From positions 302,719 to 366,718 of the forward strand of contig NZ_JADZLT010000050.1 in the NCBI RefSeq assembly GCF_015904235.1: a stretch of DNA of 64,000 nt. Direction: 5' to 3'. Origin of the DNA: Methylobrevis albus. Lineage in GTDB: Bacteria > Pseudomonadota > Alphaproteobacteria > Rhizobiales > Pleomorphomonadaceae. Position numbers and translations under genes: made by a program. Positions 34,705 to 45,370 of the stretch are shown in pieces. Below the pieces are notes generated by a model. That model saw only the letters and a list, made by a program, of their open reading frames with translations, was not told where the DNA came from and searched no databases. Within the stretch, counting starts at the first letter, position 1. Every line of letters begins with the position of its first letter.

Positions 34705-35358
34705 TCAGCCCGCCGAGCCCGGCACCGGCGTGTTGAGCAGCTGCTGTTCCCACAGGAAGGCGATGCCGCTGCCGGCGCCATGCTGGATCACCACCTCGTT
34801 GAGCGGCATGGCGGTCTTTGCCCGCGCCCAGTCGCGCTGCCATTCCGCCGCCAGCGCCATCCAGGTGATCATGTTGACGCCGGCCGCGATCATGCGCTGG
34901 ATGGCGACTTCGTGCGCTTCCGTCGAAACGGCTCCGGACGCATCGGTGACGACGGTGACGTCCCAGCCTTCGCCGGCCGCCTGGATCGCGGGCATCGCGA
35001 CGCAGACCTCGGTCCACAGGCCGGCCAGCACCAGCTGCTTGCGACCGGTCGCCTTGACCACGTCGACCACCTTGGGATCCTCCCAGGTGTTGATCAGCGT
35101 CCGGTCGATGATCTCCTGGCCGGGAAACACGTCGGTGATCTGCGGGAAGATGTGGCCGCCACGATCCGCGACGACGCTGGTCAGGATGGTGGGCACGCCG
35201 AAGACCTTTGCAACCTTTGCGAGCGCGGCCGAATTGTTGACCACCATGTGCGGATCGTGGCTGTTCAGGTTCGCGAGCTGATACGGCTGATGATCGATCA
35301 GGACCAGTACGGAATCCTCGGGGCGAAGCAGCGAAGCAAGGCCGTTGCGGAAAGTCAT
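34705..35358 (-). CDS. Isochorismatase-family hydrolase (YcaC-like)
   Basis: A 217-residue cysteine hydrolase of the isochorismatase superfamily, YcaC branch. The catalytic Asp is in VLVLIDHQPYQLANL and the nucleophile Cys in LAGLWTEVCVAMPAIQAAGE; RTLINTWEDPKVVDVVKATG is characteristic of the branch. Substrates of YcaC-type proteins are largely unknown. It is the first of four leftward genes ending at the flavin monooxygenase. Confidence 0.9.
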   Translation of the reverse strand: MTFRNGLASLLRPEDSVLVLIDHQPYQLANLNSHDPHMVVNNSAALAKVAKVFGVPTILTSVVADRGGHIFPQITDVFPGQEIIDRTLINTWEDPKVVDVVKATGRKQLVLAGLWTEVCVAMPAIQAAGEGWDVTVVTDASGAVSTEAHEVAIQRMIAAGVNMITWMALAAEWQRDWARAKTAMPLNEVVIQHGAGSGIAFLWEQQLLNTPVPGSAG

Positions 35359-35775
35359 TCAAGTCTCCTGCGTCTTGGGGGAGCACTCATTGGCTGCTGG
35401 AAGCTACCGAACGCTCCGGCGCAGCGCGGTGCAGGACATGCCGCTCTGGTGCCTTTCTTGCTCCCTTTCCGGCCCGCTGCGACGTGGAGCCTTGAGATCG
35501 CTCGCTTTTTCGGGAAGGGTTCAGCCGAGTTTGGATGGTGCTCCCGGCAGGATGCGCGACGGCCAGACCCTGCGGCGAGCGCACCAATCGACGTCTCCGA
35601 GGGCGTTACGGCAGGTCCCGCTCCTGACGCGTCGTCGGGCGAAACGCGGGCCGCCGCGTGGAACGGGCAGACGAGCTGATGTTCGCGGAAACGGCCGGTG
35701 CCGGGTCGTTTCGGACGCCGGCTCCGACGAGCACTCGGCAGGATCAGGCGGTCCCAAGACGAAGGGATGATGCAG
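35359..35775. other. Divergent intergenic region, ycaC-like / pirin
   Basis: About 417 bases between divergent genes. I find no reliable ORF, hairpin terminator or symmetric operator. It presumably holds both promoters. The frames open on both strands are high-GC artefacts. Confidence 0.35.
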
Positions 35776-36711
35776 ATGAGTTGGAACCCATCGATCGAAC
35801 CGGGCTGTCCGGACGAGGTCGGAATCGATGCGATCGAGACCCTGATCGTCCCGCGCGCGCGCGACCTTGGCGGTTTCGAGGTACGGCGCGCCCTTCCCGC
35901 CCCGAAGCGGCAGATGGTCGGGCCGTTCATCTTCTTCGATCAGGCCGGGCCGGCAGAGTTGCTGACCGGACAGGGTGTCGACGTCCGGCCGCATCCGCAT
36001 ATCGGCCTCGGCACGGTTACCTACCTGTTCAAAGGCGACTTCCATCACCGCGACAGCACCGGTGCCGACCAGATCATCAGACCCGGCGCGCTGAACTGGA
36101 TGGTCGCAGGGCGCGGTGTCACGCATTCGGAGCGCACATCCGCGACGGCGAGGAGCGGTCCGAACAGCCTGTTCGGGATCCAGACCTGGCTGGCCCTGCC
36201 GAACAGCCATGAAGACGTGGCACCCAGCTTCGAGCATCACGGTAAGGAGACGCTGCCCGTCATCGAGGACCACGGTGTCACGGTTCGGCTTATTCTCGGA
36301 AACGCCTACGGAAAGACTGCGCCCGCGACGATGCTCTCGGAGACATTCTACGCCGATGTGAAGCTTGAACCGGGAAGCCGACTGCCGATGCCGGACAACC
36401 ACGAAGACCGCGGCATCTACATCATCGAAGGCTCGATCTCGGTTGCCGGACAGGACTTCGAGGCGTCACAGATGATGGTGTTTCGGCCGGGCGACCGCAT
36501 CACGGTGGCGGCCGGAGACCAGGGCGCGCGGCTGATGATCCTCGGCGGCGCGACTTTTGACGGACCGCGCTACATCTGGTGGAACTTCGTCGCCTCCTCG
36601 AAGGAGCGCATCGAGTTCGCCAAGGCCGAATGGCGCGCCGCGAACTGGGGCAAAGGACGCTTCAATTTGCCTGTCGACGACCGGAACGAGTTCATTCCCC
36701 TTCCAGATTGA
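35776..36711 (+). CDS. Pirin family protein
   Basis: A 311-residue bicupin of the pirin family. The N-terminal cupin carries the metal-ligand pattern RPHPHIGLGTVTYLFKG ... HRDS ... VTHSE, and the C-terminal cupin lacks ligands, as is usual. Pirins are iron proteins; some have quercetinase activity and others act as redox-sensitive regulators. The start is uncertain among ATGs at 35767, 35770 and 35776. I chose 35776 because GAAGGG is nine bases upstream and family members start MSWNP. The location beside quinone-stress genes fits a redox role. Confidence 0.92.
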   Translation: MSWNPSIEPGCPDEVGIDAIETLIVPRARDLGGFEVRRALPAPKRQMVGPFIFFDQAGPAELLTGQGVDVRPHPHIGLGTVTYLFKGDFHHRDSTGADQIIRPGALNWMVAGRGVTHSERTSATARSGPNSLFGIQTWLALPNSHEDVAPSFEHHGKETLPVIEDHGVTVRLILGNAYGKTAPATMLSETFYADVKLEPGSRLPMPDNHEDRGIYIIEGSISVAGQDFEASQMMVFRPGDRITVAAGDQGARLMILGGATFDGPRYIWWNFVASSKERIEFAKAEWRAANWGKGRFNLPVDDRNEFIPLPD

Positions 36712-36746
36712 CCGGATACGGCCTCGAGCAACAAGCATGGAGAAAA

Positions 36747-36822
36747 TGGTGCCCGGGGACGGAGTCGAACCGCCGACACTGCGATTTTCAATCGCATGCT
36801 CTACCAACTGAGCTACCCGGGC
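36747..36822 (-). tRNA. tRNA-Phe (GAA)
   Basis: A 76-nucleotide cloverleaf with seven-pair acceptor stem GCCCGGG/CCCGGGC, D-arm GTAGCTCAGTTGGTAGAGC, anticodon GAA in loop TTGAAAA, T-arm with GTTCGACTC and an encoded CCA end. It is co-oriented with the infA-maf-yacG genes. Confidence 0.97.
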
Positions 36823-37006
36823 GTCCGGCAGGCGGACTGCTTCGTGCCGGGCGGCGTGGCCGTGCCGGGCGAAGTCCGGGCCTTATAGAGGCTGGTTTTT
36901 CGGCTGTCCAGAGGCTTGCGGGGTTTCCCGGCAAAAAGCGGCGCGCGAGACCACTCGTTGTGGATTTACGTCGTTATCTCAGGGACTTGTGCCGCGCTCG
37001 CCCGCC

Positions 37007-37228
37007 TCAGTCGTCCTCGGCCGAACGCGTCGGCAGGCGGGGGGATTCGGCATCGTCGTCGTCCGGATCGTCGGCCTCGACGGCCGGAATCGCGAAGGCG
37101 CCGGAGAACCAGCGATGCAGATCGACGTCGGCGCAGCGTTTCGAGCAGAACGGGCGGAAGGCGGCGAGCGCCGGGGCGCCGCAGGTGGGACAGCGACCGG
37201 CGGCAGCGGCGGGCTTGGACGAGGCCAT
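37007..37228 (-). CDS. yacG: DNA gyrase inhibitor YacG (zinc protein)
   Basis: A 73-residue protein with the YacG zinc-binding pattern CPTCG and PFCSKRCADVDLHRW, which binds one zinc through four cysteines and inhibits gyrase through GyrB. The acidic tail (EADDPDDDDAE) is family-like. It starts three bases after the maf stop in a tight operon. Confidence 0.93.
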   Translation of the reverse strand: MASSKPAAAAGRCPTCGAPALAAFRPFCSKRCADVDLHRWFSGAFAIPAVEADDPDDDDAESPRLPTRSAEDD

Positions 37229-37231
37229 GGT

Positions 37232-37858
37232 TCAGCCTTCCTGCCAGTTGGCGCGGACGGGGTAGCCGTCGCCGGCGAGCAACGCCAGCGTCTCGTACAG
37301 CGGCAGGCCGACGACGCTGGAATAGGAGCCGGCGAGGTTGGTGACGAAGCTGCCGGCGATGCCCTGGATGGCATAGCCACCGGCCTTGCCGCGCCACTCG
37401 CCGCTGCCGAGATAGGCCTCGATGTCGGCCTCGGCGAGGCGCTTGAAGCGCACCCGGGTCTCGACGAGGCGCTCGCGGGTGCCGTCCTCGCTGACGAGGC
37501 AGAGGCCGGTGTAGACGCGGTGGGTGCGGCCGGAGAGCAGCGCGAGGCAATCCTCCGCCTCGTCGCGCGTCTCGGGTTTGGGCAGGATCCGGCGGCCGAC
37601 TGACACCACGGTGTCGGCGGCGAGCACCAGCACCGGGCGGTCGGCCTGCTGTGGCGTGCTGCCTTCGAGGCGGACGCGGGCGACCTCGGCCTTGATGCGA
37701 GCGAGGCGCTGGGCGAGCTTGCGCGGCAGTTCGCGCCGCGCCGGCGTCTCGTCGACGTCGGCCGGCATCAGGCGGTCGGGCGTGATGCCGACCTGCGCGA
37801 GCAGGGCCAGCCGCCGCGGTGATCCGGATGCGAGCACCAGAAGCGGCTTGTCGCTCAT
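37232..37858 (-). CDS. maf: Maf family nucleotide pyrophosphatase
   Basis: A 208-residue Maf/YceF protein that hydrolyses non-canonical or modified nucleoside triphosphates (dTTP/UTP/m7GTP class). Motifs are [14 protein letters not shown] (phosphate grip), [11 protein letters not shown] and [17 protein letters not shown]. It lies between infA and yacG, the standard order in Hyphomicrobiales. Confidence 0.94.
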   Translation of the reverse strand: MSDKPLLVLASGSPRRLALLAQVGITPDRLMPADVDETPARRELPRKLAQRLARIKAEVARVRLEGSTPQQADRPVLVLAADTVVSVGRRILPKPETRDEAEDCLALLSGRTHRVYTGLCLVSEDGTRERLVETRVRFKRLAEADIEAYLGSGEWRGKAGGYAIQGIAGSFVTNLAGSYSSVVGLPLYETLALLAGDGYPVRANWQEG

Positions 37859-37949
37859 TGCGGGTCTCTTCGAGGATCGAGGTCCGGCGCGCGGGTCCGC
37901 GCACGGCGGCGCGGAGACGGGATGGCCGCCGCCGCGGAGGCCTGCCGGC

Positions 37950-38168
37950 TTACTTGAAGCGGTAGGTGATGCGACCCTTGGTCAGGTCGTAGGGGGTCAT
38001 CTCGACCAGCACCTTGTCGCCCGCCAGCACGCGGATGCGGTTCTTGCGCATGCGCCCCGCGGTGTGGGCGATGATCTCGTGCTCGTTCTCGAGCTTCACC
38101 CGGAACGTGGCGTTCGGCAGCAGTTCGGTGACCACGCCTGGAAACTCCAGGACTTCTTCCTTCGTCAT
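37950..38168 (-). CDS. infA: Translation initiation factor IF-1
   Basis: A 72-residue OB-fold protein ([53 protein letters not shown]) that blocks the ribosomal A site during initiation. Length and sequence are nearly canonical. Confidence 0.98.
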   Translation of the reverse strand: MTKEEVLEFPGVVTELLPNATFRVKLENEHEIIAHTAGRMRKNRIRVLAGDKVLVEMTPYDLTKGRITYRFK

Positions 38169-38357
38169 GCGATCTCTCTATTCGGCGCCGCCGGACGTCC
38201 AGGCGGCACGAGTGGCGCGGAAACTAGCGGATCGCGGCTGAAATGTGAACCGCTGCTTTGCCGTCACGTGTTCACGACCCGTTGCTGCCGGCAAACGGGC
38301 GAACCGGCCGGGCAGCGACGGGCGCCATCCGCCGCAGCGCGCGCTGCGCGGGGTGTC

Positions 38358-38810
38358 TCACGCCGAGACCGGCGGTGTCCAGCCCAGACGCTCCTTGATG
38401 CGCTTTTCGAGGCCGTCGCGGACGTTGCGGTAGGAGGCGAGGATCTGCTCGCGCGAGCCGGCCGTGGCGGACGGATCGGCCGTCGGCCAGTATTCGACGT
38501 CGACGGCATAGTAGCGCGTCAGTTCGAGCGCGCGGTGGTGCGCCTCGGGCGCCAGCGTGATCACGAGGTCGAAGTTCATGTCCTCGAGATCCTCGAAGGT
38601 GTGCGGCCGGTGGGCGCGGATATCTAGGCCCTTCTCCTCCATCACCGCGACGGCGAAGGGATCGGCCGAGCCGCGGCGCACGCCGGCGGAGGCGACATAG
38701 ATCCGCCCCGGGAACAGGCGCGCCGCGATTGCCGCCGCCATCGGCGAGCGGACCGAGTTCAGGCTGCAGGCAAAGAGGACGGCGCGCGGCTGTGGCGCGT
38801 CGGCGGCCAA
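38358..38810 (-). CDS. Low-molecular-weight phosphatase family protein
   Basis: A 150-residue protein with the P-loop CSLNSVRSPMAAAI near the N terminus, the CX5RS signature of low-molecular-weight tyrosine phosphatases and arsenate reductases. The acid segment is DLVITLAPEAH. It lies five bases from the UPF0262 gene in the conserved block. The true substrate (phosphotyrosine protein or arsenate) is not shown by the sequence. Confidence 0.9.
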   Translation of the reverse strand: MAADAPQPRAVLFACSLNSVRSPMAAAIAARLFPGRIYVASAGVRRGSADPFAVAVMEEKGLDIRAHRPHTFEDLEDMNFDLVITLAPEAHHRALELTRYYAVDVEYWPTADPSATAGSREQILASYRNVRDGLEKRIKERLGWTPPVSA

Positions 38811-38814
38811 GGGC

Positions 38815-39312
38815 TCATCCCTTCCAGTGCAGCACGCAGAGCAGCGTGAACAGACGCCGCGACGTGTCCTGGTCGATGTCGATCTTGCCCTCGAGACGCT
38901 CGACGAGAAGCCGCGAGCCTTCGTTGTGCAGGCCGCGCCGCCCCATATCGATCGCCTCGATCTGGCTCGGGCTCGCGGTGCGGATCGCCTGGTAGTAGCT
39001 GTCGCAGATCATGAAGTAGTCCTTCACGACCCGCCGGAACGGCGTCAGCGACAGGATGTGGGTGACGACCTGCTGCCCCTCCCCGTCCGCGATGTCGAAG
39101 ACGAGGCGGCGGTCGACGATGGAGAGGTTCAGCCGGTAGTCGCCGGGTTCGCGGCCGACCGGCTCGAACACGTTCTCCTCGATCAGGTCGTAGATCGCGA
39201 TGCGGCGCTCGTGCTCGATGTCGGGCGTCGAGCGCCCGATCGAGGTCTCGTCGAGCGTCACCGCCACGAGCCGGCCGCGCTGCCCGCGTGTCGCGCCCTC
39301 CCGCATGGCCAT
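38815..39312 (-). CDS. UPF0262 family protein
   Basis: A 165-residue conserved alphaproteobacterial protein of unknown function, recognised by [49 protein letters not shown] and the terminal [14 protein letters not shown]. It sits between hisD and the phosphatase gene as in related genomes. No catalytic motif is visible. GGGGAG nine bases upstream supports the start at 39312. Confidence 0.9.
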   Translation of the reverse strand: MAMREGATRGQRGRLVAVTLDETSIGRSTPDIEHERRIAIYDLIEENVFEPVGREPGDYRLNLSIVDRRLVFDIADGEGQQVVTHILSLTPFRRVVKDYFMICDSYYQAIRTASPSQIEAIDMGRRGLHNEGSRLLVERLEGKIDIDQDTSRRLFTLLCVLHWKG

Positions 39313-39403
39313 CCAGCGTCACTCCCCTTCGCGGCCCGTGCGCGCCGCAGTCGCCTTGCGCCTCGCGATGCCGCCGCCTGACCGTACCGCCTGTTCCGCC
39401 GTA

Positions 39404-40702
39404 TCAGAGATTGAGCCGGATCGCCACCGAGCGCGCGTGGGCGGCGAGGCCCTCGGCTTCCGCGAGCGCGATTGCCGCAGGGCCGAGCAGGCGCAGGCTG
39501 TCCGGCCCGCACTTCAGGATCGAGGTGCGCTTCATGAAGTCGAGCACCGAGAGGCCGGAGGAGAACCGCGCCGAGCGGGCCGTCGGCAGCACGTGATTGG
39601 AGCCGCCGACGTAGTCGCCGATCACCTCGGGCGTATGGCTGCCGAGGAAGACGGCGCCGGCGTTGCGCACGAGGCCGAGCAGCGGCTCGGGGTCGGCGAC
39701 GGCGAGTTCGAGATGCTCGGCGGCGATGCGGTTGGCGAGCGGCATCGCGGCGGCGATGTTTGCAACGAGGATGACGGCACCGAAATCGCGCCAGCTCGCC
39801 GCAGCGGTCTCGCCGCGCGGCAGGCGGGCGATCTGGCGCACGACGGCGGCCTCGACGGCGTCCGCGAGACCCGCGTCGTCGGTCATCAGGATCGCCTGCG
39901 CGGCGGTGTCGTGCTCGGCCTGCGCCAGCAGGTCGGCGGCGATCCAGTCGGGATCGTTGTCGCGGTCGGCGATCACCAGCACTTCCGAGGGTCCGGCGAT
40001 CATGTCGATGCCTACGGTGCCGAAGACGCGGCGCTTGGCGGCGGCGACATAGGCGTTGCCCGGGCCGACGATCTTCGCCACCGGCGCGATCGTCGCGGTG
40101 CCGTAGGCGAGCGCCGCGATCGCCTGGGCGCCGCCGACGCGGTAGATCTCGTCGATGCCGGCGAGCCGGGCGGCGGCGAGCACCAGCGGGTTGAGCTTGC
40201 CGTCCGGCGTCGGCACCACCATCACGAGGCGCTCGACGCCGGCGACTTTGGCCGGCAGCGCGTTCATCAGCACCGACGAGGGATAGCTCGCGGTGCCGCC
40301 GGGCACGTAGAGACCCGCCGCTTCCACCGCCGTCCACTTCGAGCCGAGCTCGACGCCGATTCCGTCGGTATAGCGGTCGTCGACCGGCTTCTGGCGGGCG
40401 TGATGGGCGGCGATGCGGTCGCGGGCGAGTTCCAGGGCGGCGAGGGTTTCGGCCGGCACGGCCGCGAGGGCGGCGTCGACCTCGTCGGCGCCGACGGCAA
40501 GGCCGCTGGCGGCCACGTCGAAGCGGTCGAGCTTCGTCGTCCACTCGACCAGCGCCGCGTCACCGCGGGCGCGCACGTCCTCGATGATCAGGCGCACCGC
40601 CTGGTCGACGTCTTCGGAGACTTCGCGCTTGGTGGTGAGGAAGGCGCTGAAGCGGCTTTCGAAATCAGGGTCCCTGTCGTCGAGGCGGATGGCCACTCGC
40701 AT
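39404..40702 (-). CDS. hisD: Histidinol dehydrogenase
   Basis: A 432-residue zinc- and NAD-dependent enzyme catalysing the last two oxidations of histidine biosynthesis (L-histidinol to L-histidine). Motifs: GLYVPGGTASYPSSVLMNAL, IVGPGNAYVAAAKR, GPSEVLVIAD, LLAQAEHDTAAQAIL (zinc ligands) and GGSNHVLPTARSARFSSGLS. Length is normal. It heads the hisD-UPF0262-phosphatase-infA-maf-yacG run. Confidence 0.98.
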   Translation of the reverse strand: MRVAIRLDDRDPDFESRFSAFLTTKREVSEDVDQAVRLIIEDVRARGDAALVEWTTKLDRFDVAASGLAVGADEVDAALAAVPAETLAALELARDRIAAHHARQKPVDDRYTDGIGVELGSKWTAVEAAGLYVPGGTASYPSSVLMNALPAKVAGVERLVMVVPTPDGKLNPLVLAAARLAGIDEIYRVGGAQAIAALAYGTATIAPVAKIVGPGNAYVAAAKRRVFGTVGIDMIAGPSEVLVIADRDNDPDWIAADLLAQAEHDTAAQAILMTDDAGLADAVEAAVVRQIARLPRGETAAASWRDFGAVILVANIAAAMPLANRIAAEHLELAVADPEPLLGLVRNAGAVFLGSHTPEVIGDYVGGSNHVLPTARSARFSSGLSVLDFMKRTSILKCGPDSLRLLGPAAIALAEAEGLAAHARSVAIRLNL

Positions 40703-40831
40703 GCTCCCGGCAGTCTTCTCGGTTCGGGGGCTTTTACCTCATTCCCGGCGCCTGTGCATCGCTTCGACACGGCGACAAGGTCGCGCCGTCTCGTCCCTGG
40801 CAACCCGGTGCCGCCCGGCGCGCCGCGGCAA

Positions 40832-40863
40832 CAAAAAAGGCCGCCCGGGATCGCCGGGCGGCC
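40832..40863 (-). terminator. Rho-independent terminator
   Basis: A 10-bp GC stem (40839-40848 with 40854-40863) and five-base loop, followed on the minus strand by a run of six T. It ends the gene at 40890-41768 and isolates it from hisD. Confidence 0.85.
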
Positions 40864-40889
40864 GCATTTTAGGTCAGGAGCAAGTCCGA

Positions 40890-41768
40890 TCAGTCGCGGG
40901 CGCGGCGGGCGCCGACGCGGCCACCGAACCAGCCGGCGAGGCCGCCGATGACGAGGCTGACCGCCGAGAACAGCGCGCCGGTCGCAACCGCGGTCGCGGT
41001 GGCGTCGGCGGCGGCGGTCGCCTGCTGCTGGGCCTCTTCGACGGCCGTACGGTACTGCTGCTCATAGCGCTCGACGTCGGCGCGGGCCTGATCGACCGGG
41101 ATCTGGCGGGCGGTGGCGAGGGCCTGGGCGGCGCGGTCGCGGGCGGCGTCCCGCTCGGCTTCGGTGCCGGTCATCAGGGCGGTGACCGCGGAGACGGCGG
41201 TGTCGCGCAGCGCGGCCGGGTCCTGGCCGCCGGAGGCAGCGCGCACTTCGGTCTCGATTGCGCCGAGCGGATCGGTGCCGGCGAGCGACGGGGCCGCGGC
41301 CTCGAGGGCGGTGCTGGCGGTGGCGCCTGCCGTCTGCGCCGCGGAGGAGACCGCGCCCGACACCGTGCTGTAGACGCCGCCGACGATGGCGCCGACCGTC
41401 GTCGTGAGCAGATAGAAGATGACGAGGGTGGTCATCGCCCAGGCGATCAGGCCGTGCCAGGCGCCGTTCGAGCTGCGCAGCGTGCCGGCGAGGCGGCCGG
41501 CGGTGATGCCGCCGACCAGCGACGCGATGATGCCGGTGACGGTCCACCAGAGCGCGGCGCCGATCGACAGGGTGGTGGCGCCGGCGGAGTCACCGCCGGC
41601 CGGATCGAGCGATGCCGCGCCGATGCCGACGCCGAGCAGGTTCAGCACGAGGTTGGTGGCGAGCGCCACCGCAACACCCGCGAGGATGGCACCCCAGGAA
41701 ACGCGGCGGAAATCGGCCACGGCTCCGTTTACGGATGCGGTTTCCGAGGTATAGACTGTAGTCATCAT
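40890..41768 (-). CDS. Membrane protein of unknown function
   Basis: A 292-residue protein with hydrophobic segments at about 23-55 (VSWGAILAGVAVALATNLVL), 68-95 and 105-135, a long alanine-rich, charged helical region (about 150-250, ATARQIPVDQARADVERYEQ) that may be a periplasmic coiled coil, and a final TM segment (LFSAVSLVIGGLAGWFGGRV). Similar proteins are called PhnA-like or hypothetical membrane proteins; I assign no function. It has its own terminator and is inserted between the otherwise adjacent DUF2948 and hisD genes. Two adjacent ATGs (41768, 41765) share one GGAG. Confidence 0.75.
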   Translation of the reverse strand: MMTTVYTSETASVNGAVADFRRVSWGAILAGVAVALATNLVLNLLGVGIGAASLDPAGGDSAGATTLSIGAALWWTVTGIIASLVGGITAGRLAGTLRSSNGAWHGLIAWAMTTLVIFYLLTTTVGAIVGGVYSTVSGAVSSAAQTAGATASTALEAAAPSLAGTDPLGAIETEVRAASGGQDPAALRDTAVSAVTALMTGTEAERDAARDRAAQALATARQIPVDQARADVERYEQQYRTAVEEAQQQATAAADATATAVATGALFSAVSLVIGGLAGWFGGRVGARRARD

Positions 41769-41978
41769 ATGATCTCCGGCCCGCGTGGCGGGCGACTATT
41801 TGCGGAGCAGAAACGGCCTTGCGGTCGTTCTGTTCCGGAAAACGGAGATTCAGGAGAGAAGGTCGTTCGGCCAACTTGTCGCGACTCGGTCATCAGCTGT
41901 CGGACAGGTGGCGATTTCTGCGGAATACTGCCGTTTGCAGGCGACCGAGGCCGCCGGCCGCGGCGGCTGCGCCGCCGG

Positions 41979-42425
41979 TCAGTCGTCGTGCTGGGGCAAG
42001 TTTCCGGTCGACCAGGCGGCGCCGAGATCGGCGAGGCCGGCCTCGATGCACTCGGCGGTGAGCCGCAGCGCGCCGCCGCCGGCGAACTCCAGCGTGATGA
42101 CGCCGGCCGGCGCATCGGTTTCCTCGAAGCGGAGCGCCAGCAGGGCGAGCACCGCGTCGGGGGCGTCGCGGCGGATGCGGGCGGCCTTGACGTCGAGCAC
42201 ACGGGCGAAATGCAGCACGGCGCGGCGGCGTTCGAGCTCCGCGCCCCCGCCGATCGCCTTTTCCCAGACGAAGCGGTTGAGGGTCAGGATCAGCCGCTTC
42301 TCGCGCGGGCGCCAGTCGATCTCGCCGACGTGCAGCACGGCGTCCTGCACATGGGCGGAGAGGACGACGAGGTCCTCGGCGTCGAGGGCGGCGAGCTTCA
42401 GCTGGCCGGCGGGCTTGTCTGTCAT
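41979..42425 (-). CDS. DUF2948 family protein
   Basis: A 148-residue conserved alphaproteobacterial protein (LKLAALDAEDLVVLSAHVQD, RFVWEKAIGGGAELERRRAV, LLALRFEETDAPAGVITLEF). Function unknown. It lies 20 bases downstream of murA, its usual neighbour, suggesting co-transcription. Confidence 0.88.
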   Translation of the reverse strand: MTDKPAGQLKLAALDAEDLVVLSAHVQDAVLHVGEIDWRPREKRLILTLNRFVWEKAIGGGAELERRRAVLHFARVLDVKAARIRRDAPDAVLALLALRFEETDAPAGVITLEFAGGGALRLTAECIEAGLADLGAAWSTGNLPQHDD

Positions 42426-42445
42426 CGGGCGACCTTCGCTGCGGC

Positions 42446-43738
<1,293 letters not shown>

Positions 43739-43975
43739 GGTCCGGCTCCCGACACGGCGGCAGCCCCGAATCGCTCCGCCCGTCCTTGTCTCGCCCCCCG
43801 GGCGATCGACCGGGTCTAATCGAAGCCGCCCCGCGCCACAAGGCCGCGGCCGCGCCGGGCCGGACTGCTGCGGATGCATGTGTGGACCGTGCCTGCACCG
43901 AAGTTCGCCGGGCCGCCGGCGTAGCGCTACACGCCGGCCGGATCACCACGCGGCGCCAGGCCCGGCCGGCTCGCG

Positions 43976-44203
43976 TCAGGCGTCGTCGCCGTCCTCGTCC
44001 GACCTGCCGGCGTTCGCCGCCGCGGGGGTGGCGGCGAACGCCGCCGCGTCGATCCCGGCGCGCGGGTCGCCGTCGCCGGCCCGCCGGCTCTTCGCCTGCG
44101 CCTTGCGGCGATGCAGGTTCGCCCGCAGCGCCTCGGCGAGCCGCGCCTCGCGCCGCTCCTTCTCGCTCATCGGCGCGCCCTTGTGGTCGTCCCCGTCGCC
44201 CAT
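43976..44203 (-). CDS. Small conserved hypothetical protein
   Basis: A 75-residue highly charged protein with the segment MSEKERREARLAEALRANLH followed by RRKAQAKSRR. Similar short basic proteins lie near murA in related bacteria. The basic helix could bind nucleic acid. Start ATG 44203 (MGDGDDHKG) chosen; the ATG at 44170 (MSEKERR) is possible. Confidence 0.65.
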   Translation of the reverse strand: MGDGDDHKGAPMSEKERREARLAEALRANLHRRKAQAKSRRAGDGDPRAGIDAAAFAATPAAANAGRSDEDGDDA

Positions 44204-44372
44204 GCACCCGTCCCCGGCCCGCCGTATCCCGGCTTCCTCACCACGCCGCCGGACCCCGCGCAAGCACCCCCTGCCCCGCGCCTGCGAAAATTCCCCACCG
44301 CCGCCTTGCATGACGGGCCGGCCTGTGGCATCAGATCGCGCGTTCGCCGCCCCCTCGGGGCCGCGCCGGCCT

Positions 44373-44447
<75 letters not shown>

Positions 44448-44589
44448 TTCTTTTCCCCGGATTTCCGCCAATCTTCTGATTTTCAGGCGCTTCCGTCCAA
44501 AAATCCGTCCAAAGCGTCACGCGATTCAAGGCGTCATGCACCGGCGTTGTGCCGCCGCCGGACCCGGTTTGAGCCGACGTGGTGGCCAC

Positions 44590-45141
44590 TCAGCACCAGG
44601 GCTGACGTCTCCCCGTCCACGTCCGCGCCAGTCCCTCCGCGACCAGAATGCGTCCGATCGACTGGCCGTCCCGCATGACGATCCGGAGTTTTCGGCCGTA
44701 GGTGTCCTCGTCCCGGTCGATGCGGCGGAGGTCGATCGGGCCGGCGGCGAGCAGTTGTTGCAGACGCGATGTCGCCCTGCGCCCGAGGTCAGCCTCGTAG
44801 GCGCAACGGGGTGGGTTGGTTTCCGGGGTGTCGATATCGGCGATGCGGATCTTCAGGCCGTCGTAGTGGAAGGTGTCGCCGTCGACGACGCAGTTGCCGA
44901 CCGGCATGATCGCGCAGCGCGGGAACGACACGGCGGCCGCGAGGGCGGGCATGTAGGCGATGACGTCGGCGATCGGATCGCGACGGCCGGTGTCCCCGGC
45001 CGGCAGCAACAGGAAGAGGCCGACGCAGCCCGTGACGAGGCCGACGGCGCCGAGAGTCGTCCAGATTGTCGGCGCGCGCGACCGCCGCCGTGCCCATGGC
45101 GACCGGGATCGACTTCGCCTGAACAGGACAATCTTCGACAT
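44590..45141 (-). CDS. Membrane-anchored thermonuclease-family protein
   Basis: A 183-residue protein with an arginine-rich cytoplasmic N terminus, one TM segment (TLGAVGLVTGCVGLFLLLPA, about residues 29-48) and a staphylococcal-nuclease-like OB domain: CVVDGDTFHYDGLKIRIADI followed by DTPETNPP, and DTYGRKLRIV. The Asp, Arg and Glu of the active site are present, so it is probably an envelope-facing nuclease. It lies just past tRNA-Thr, convergent with it. Confidence 0.85.
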   Translation of the reverse strand: MSKIVLFRRSRSRSPWARRRSRAPTIWTTLGAVGLVTGCVGLFLLLPAGDTGRRDPIADVIAYMPALAAAVSFPRCAIMPVGNCVVDGDTFHYDGLKIRIADIDTPETNPPRCAYEADLGRRATSRLQQLLAAGPIDLRRIDRDEDTYGRKLRIVMRDGQSIGRILVAEGLARTWTGRRQPWC

Positions 45142-45370
45142 GGACGGTGCCCCCGAATACGAGAGGGCACAACGCTAGCGGACAGGTCTTGCGGAAGAAT
45201 TGCAGGGGTTGCATCCGTTTCCGGGGACCGGGCAAGCATTCGGAAAGGAAAAGCGCCCGCCCCTGCGACCTTCCCGCCCGCCCCCGTCAGGAACATTTCC
45301 CCGATCCCCCCTGTTAGCCCCTCGAACCCCGGCGCGACGACGCGGCCGGGGACCAACGATGGAGATCGGG

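Noticed and set aside
44448..44590. Possible integration (att) scar behind tRNA-Thr
   Set aside because: Two CCGTCCAAA repeats follow the tRNA, but there is no duplicated tRNA end, integrase or clear island in the window.
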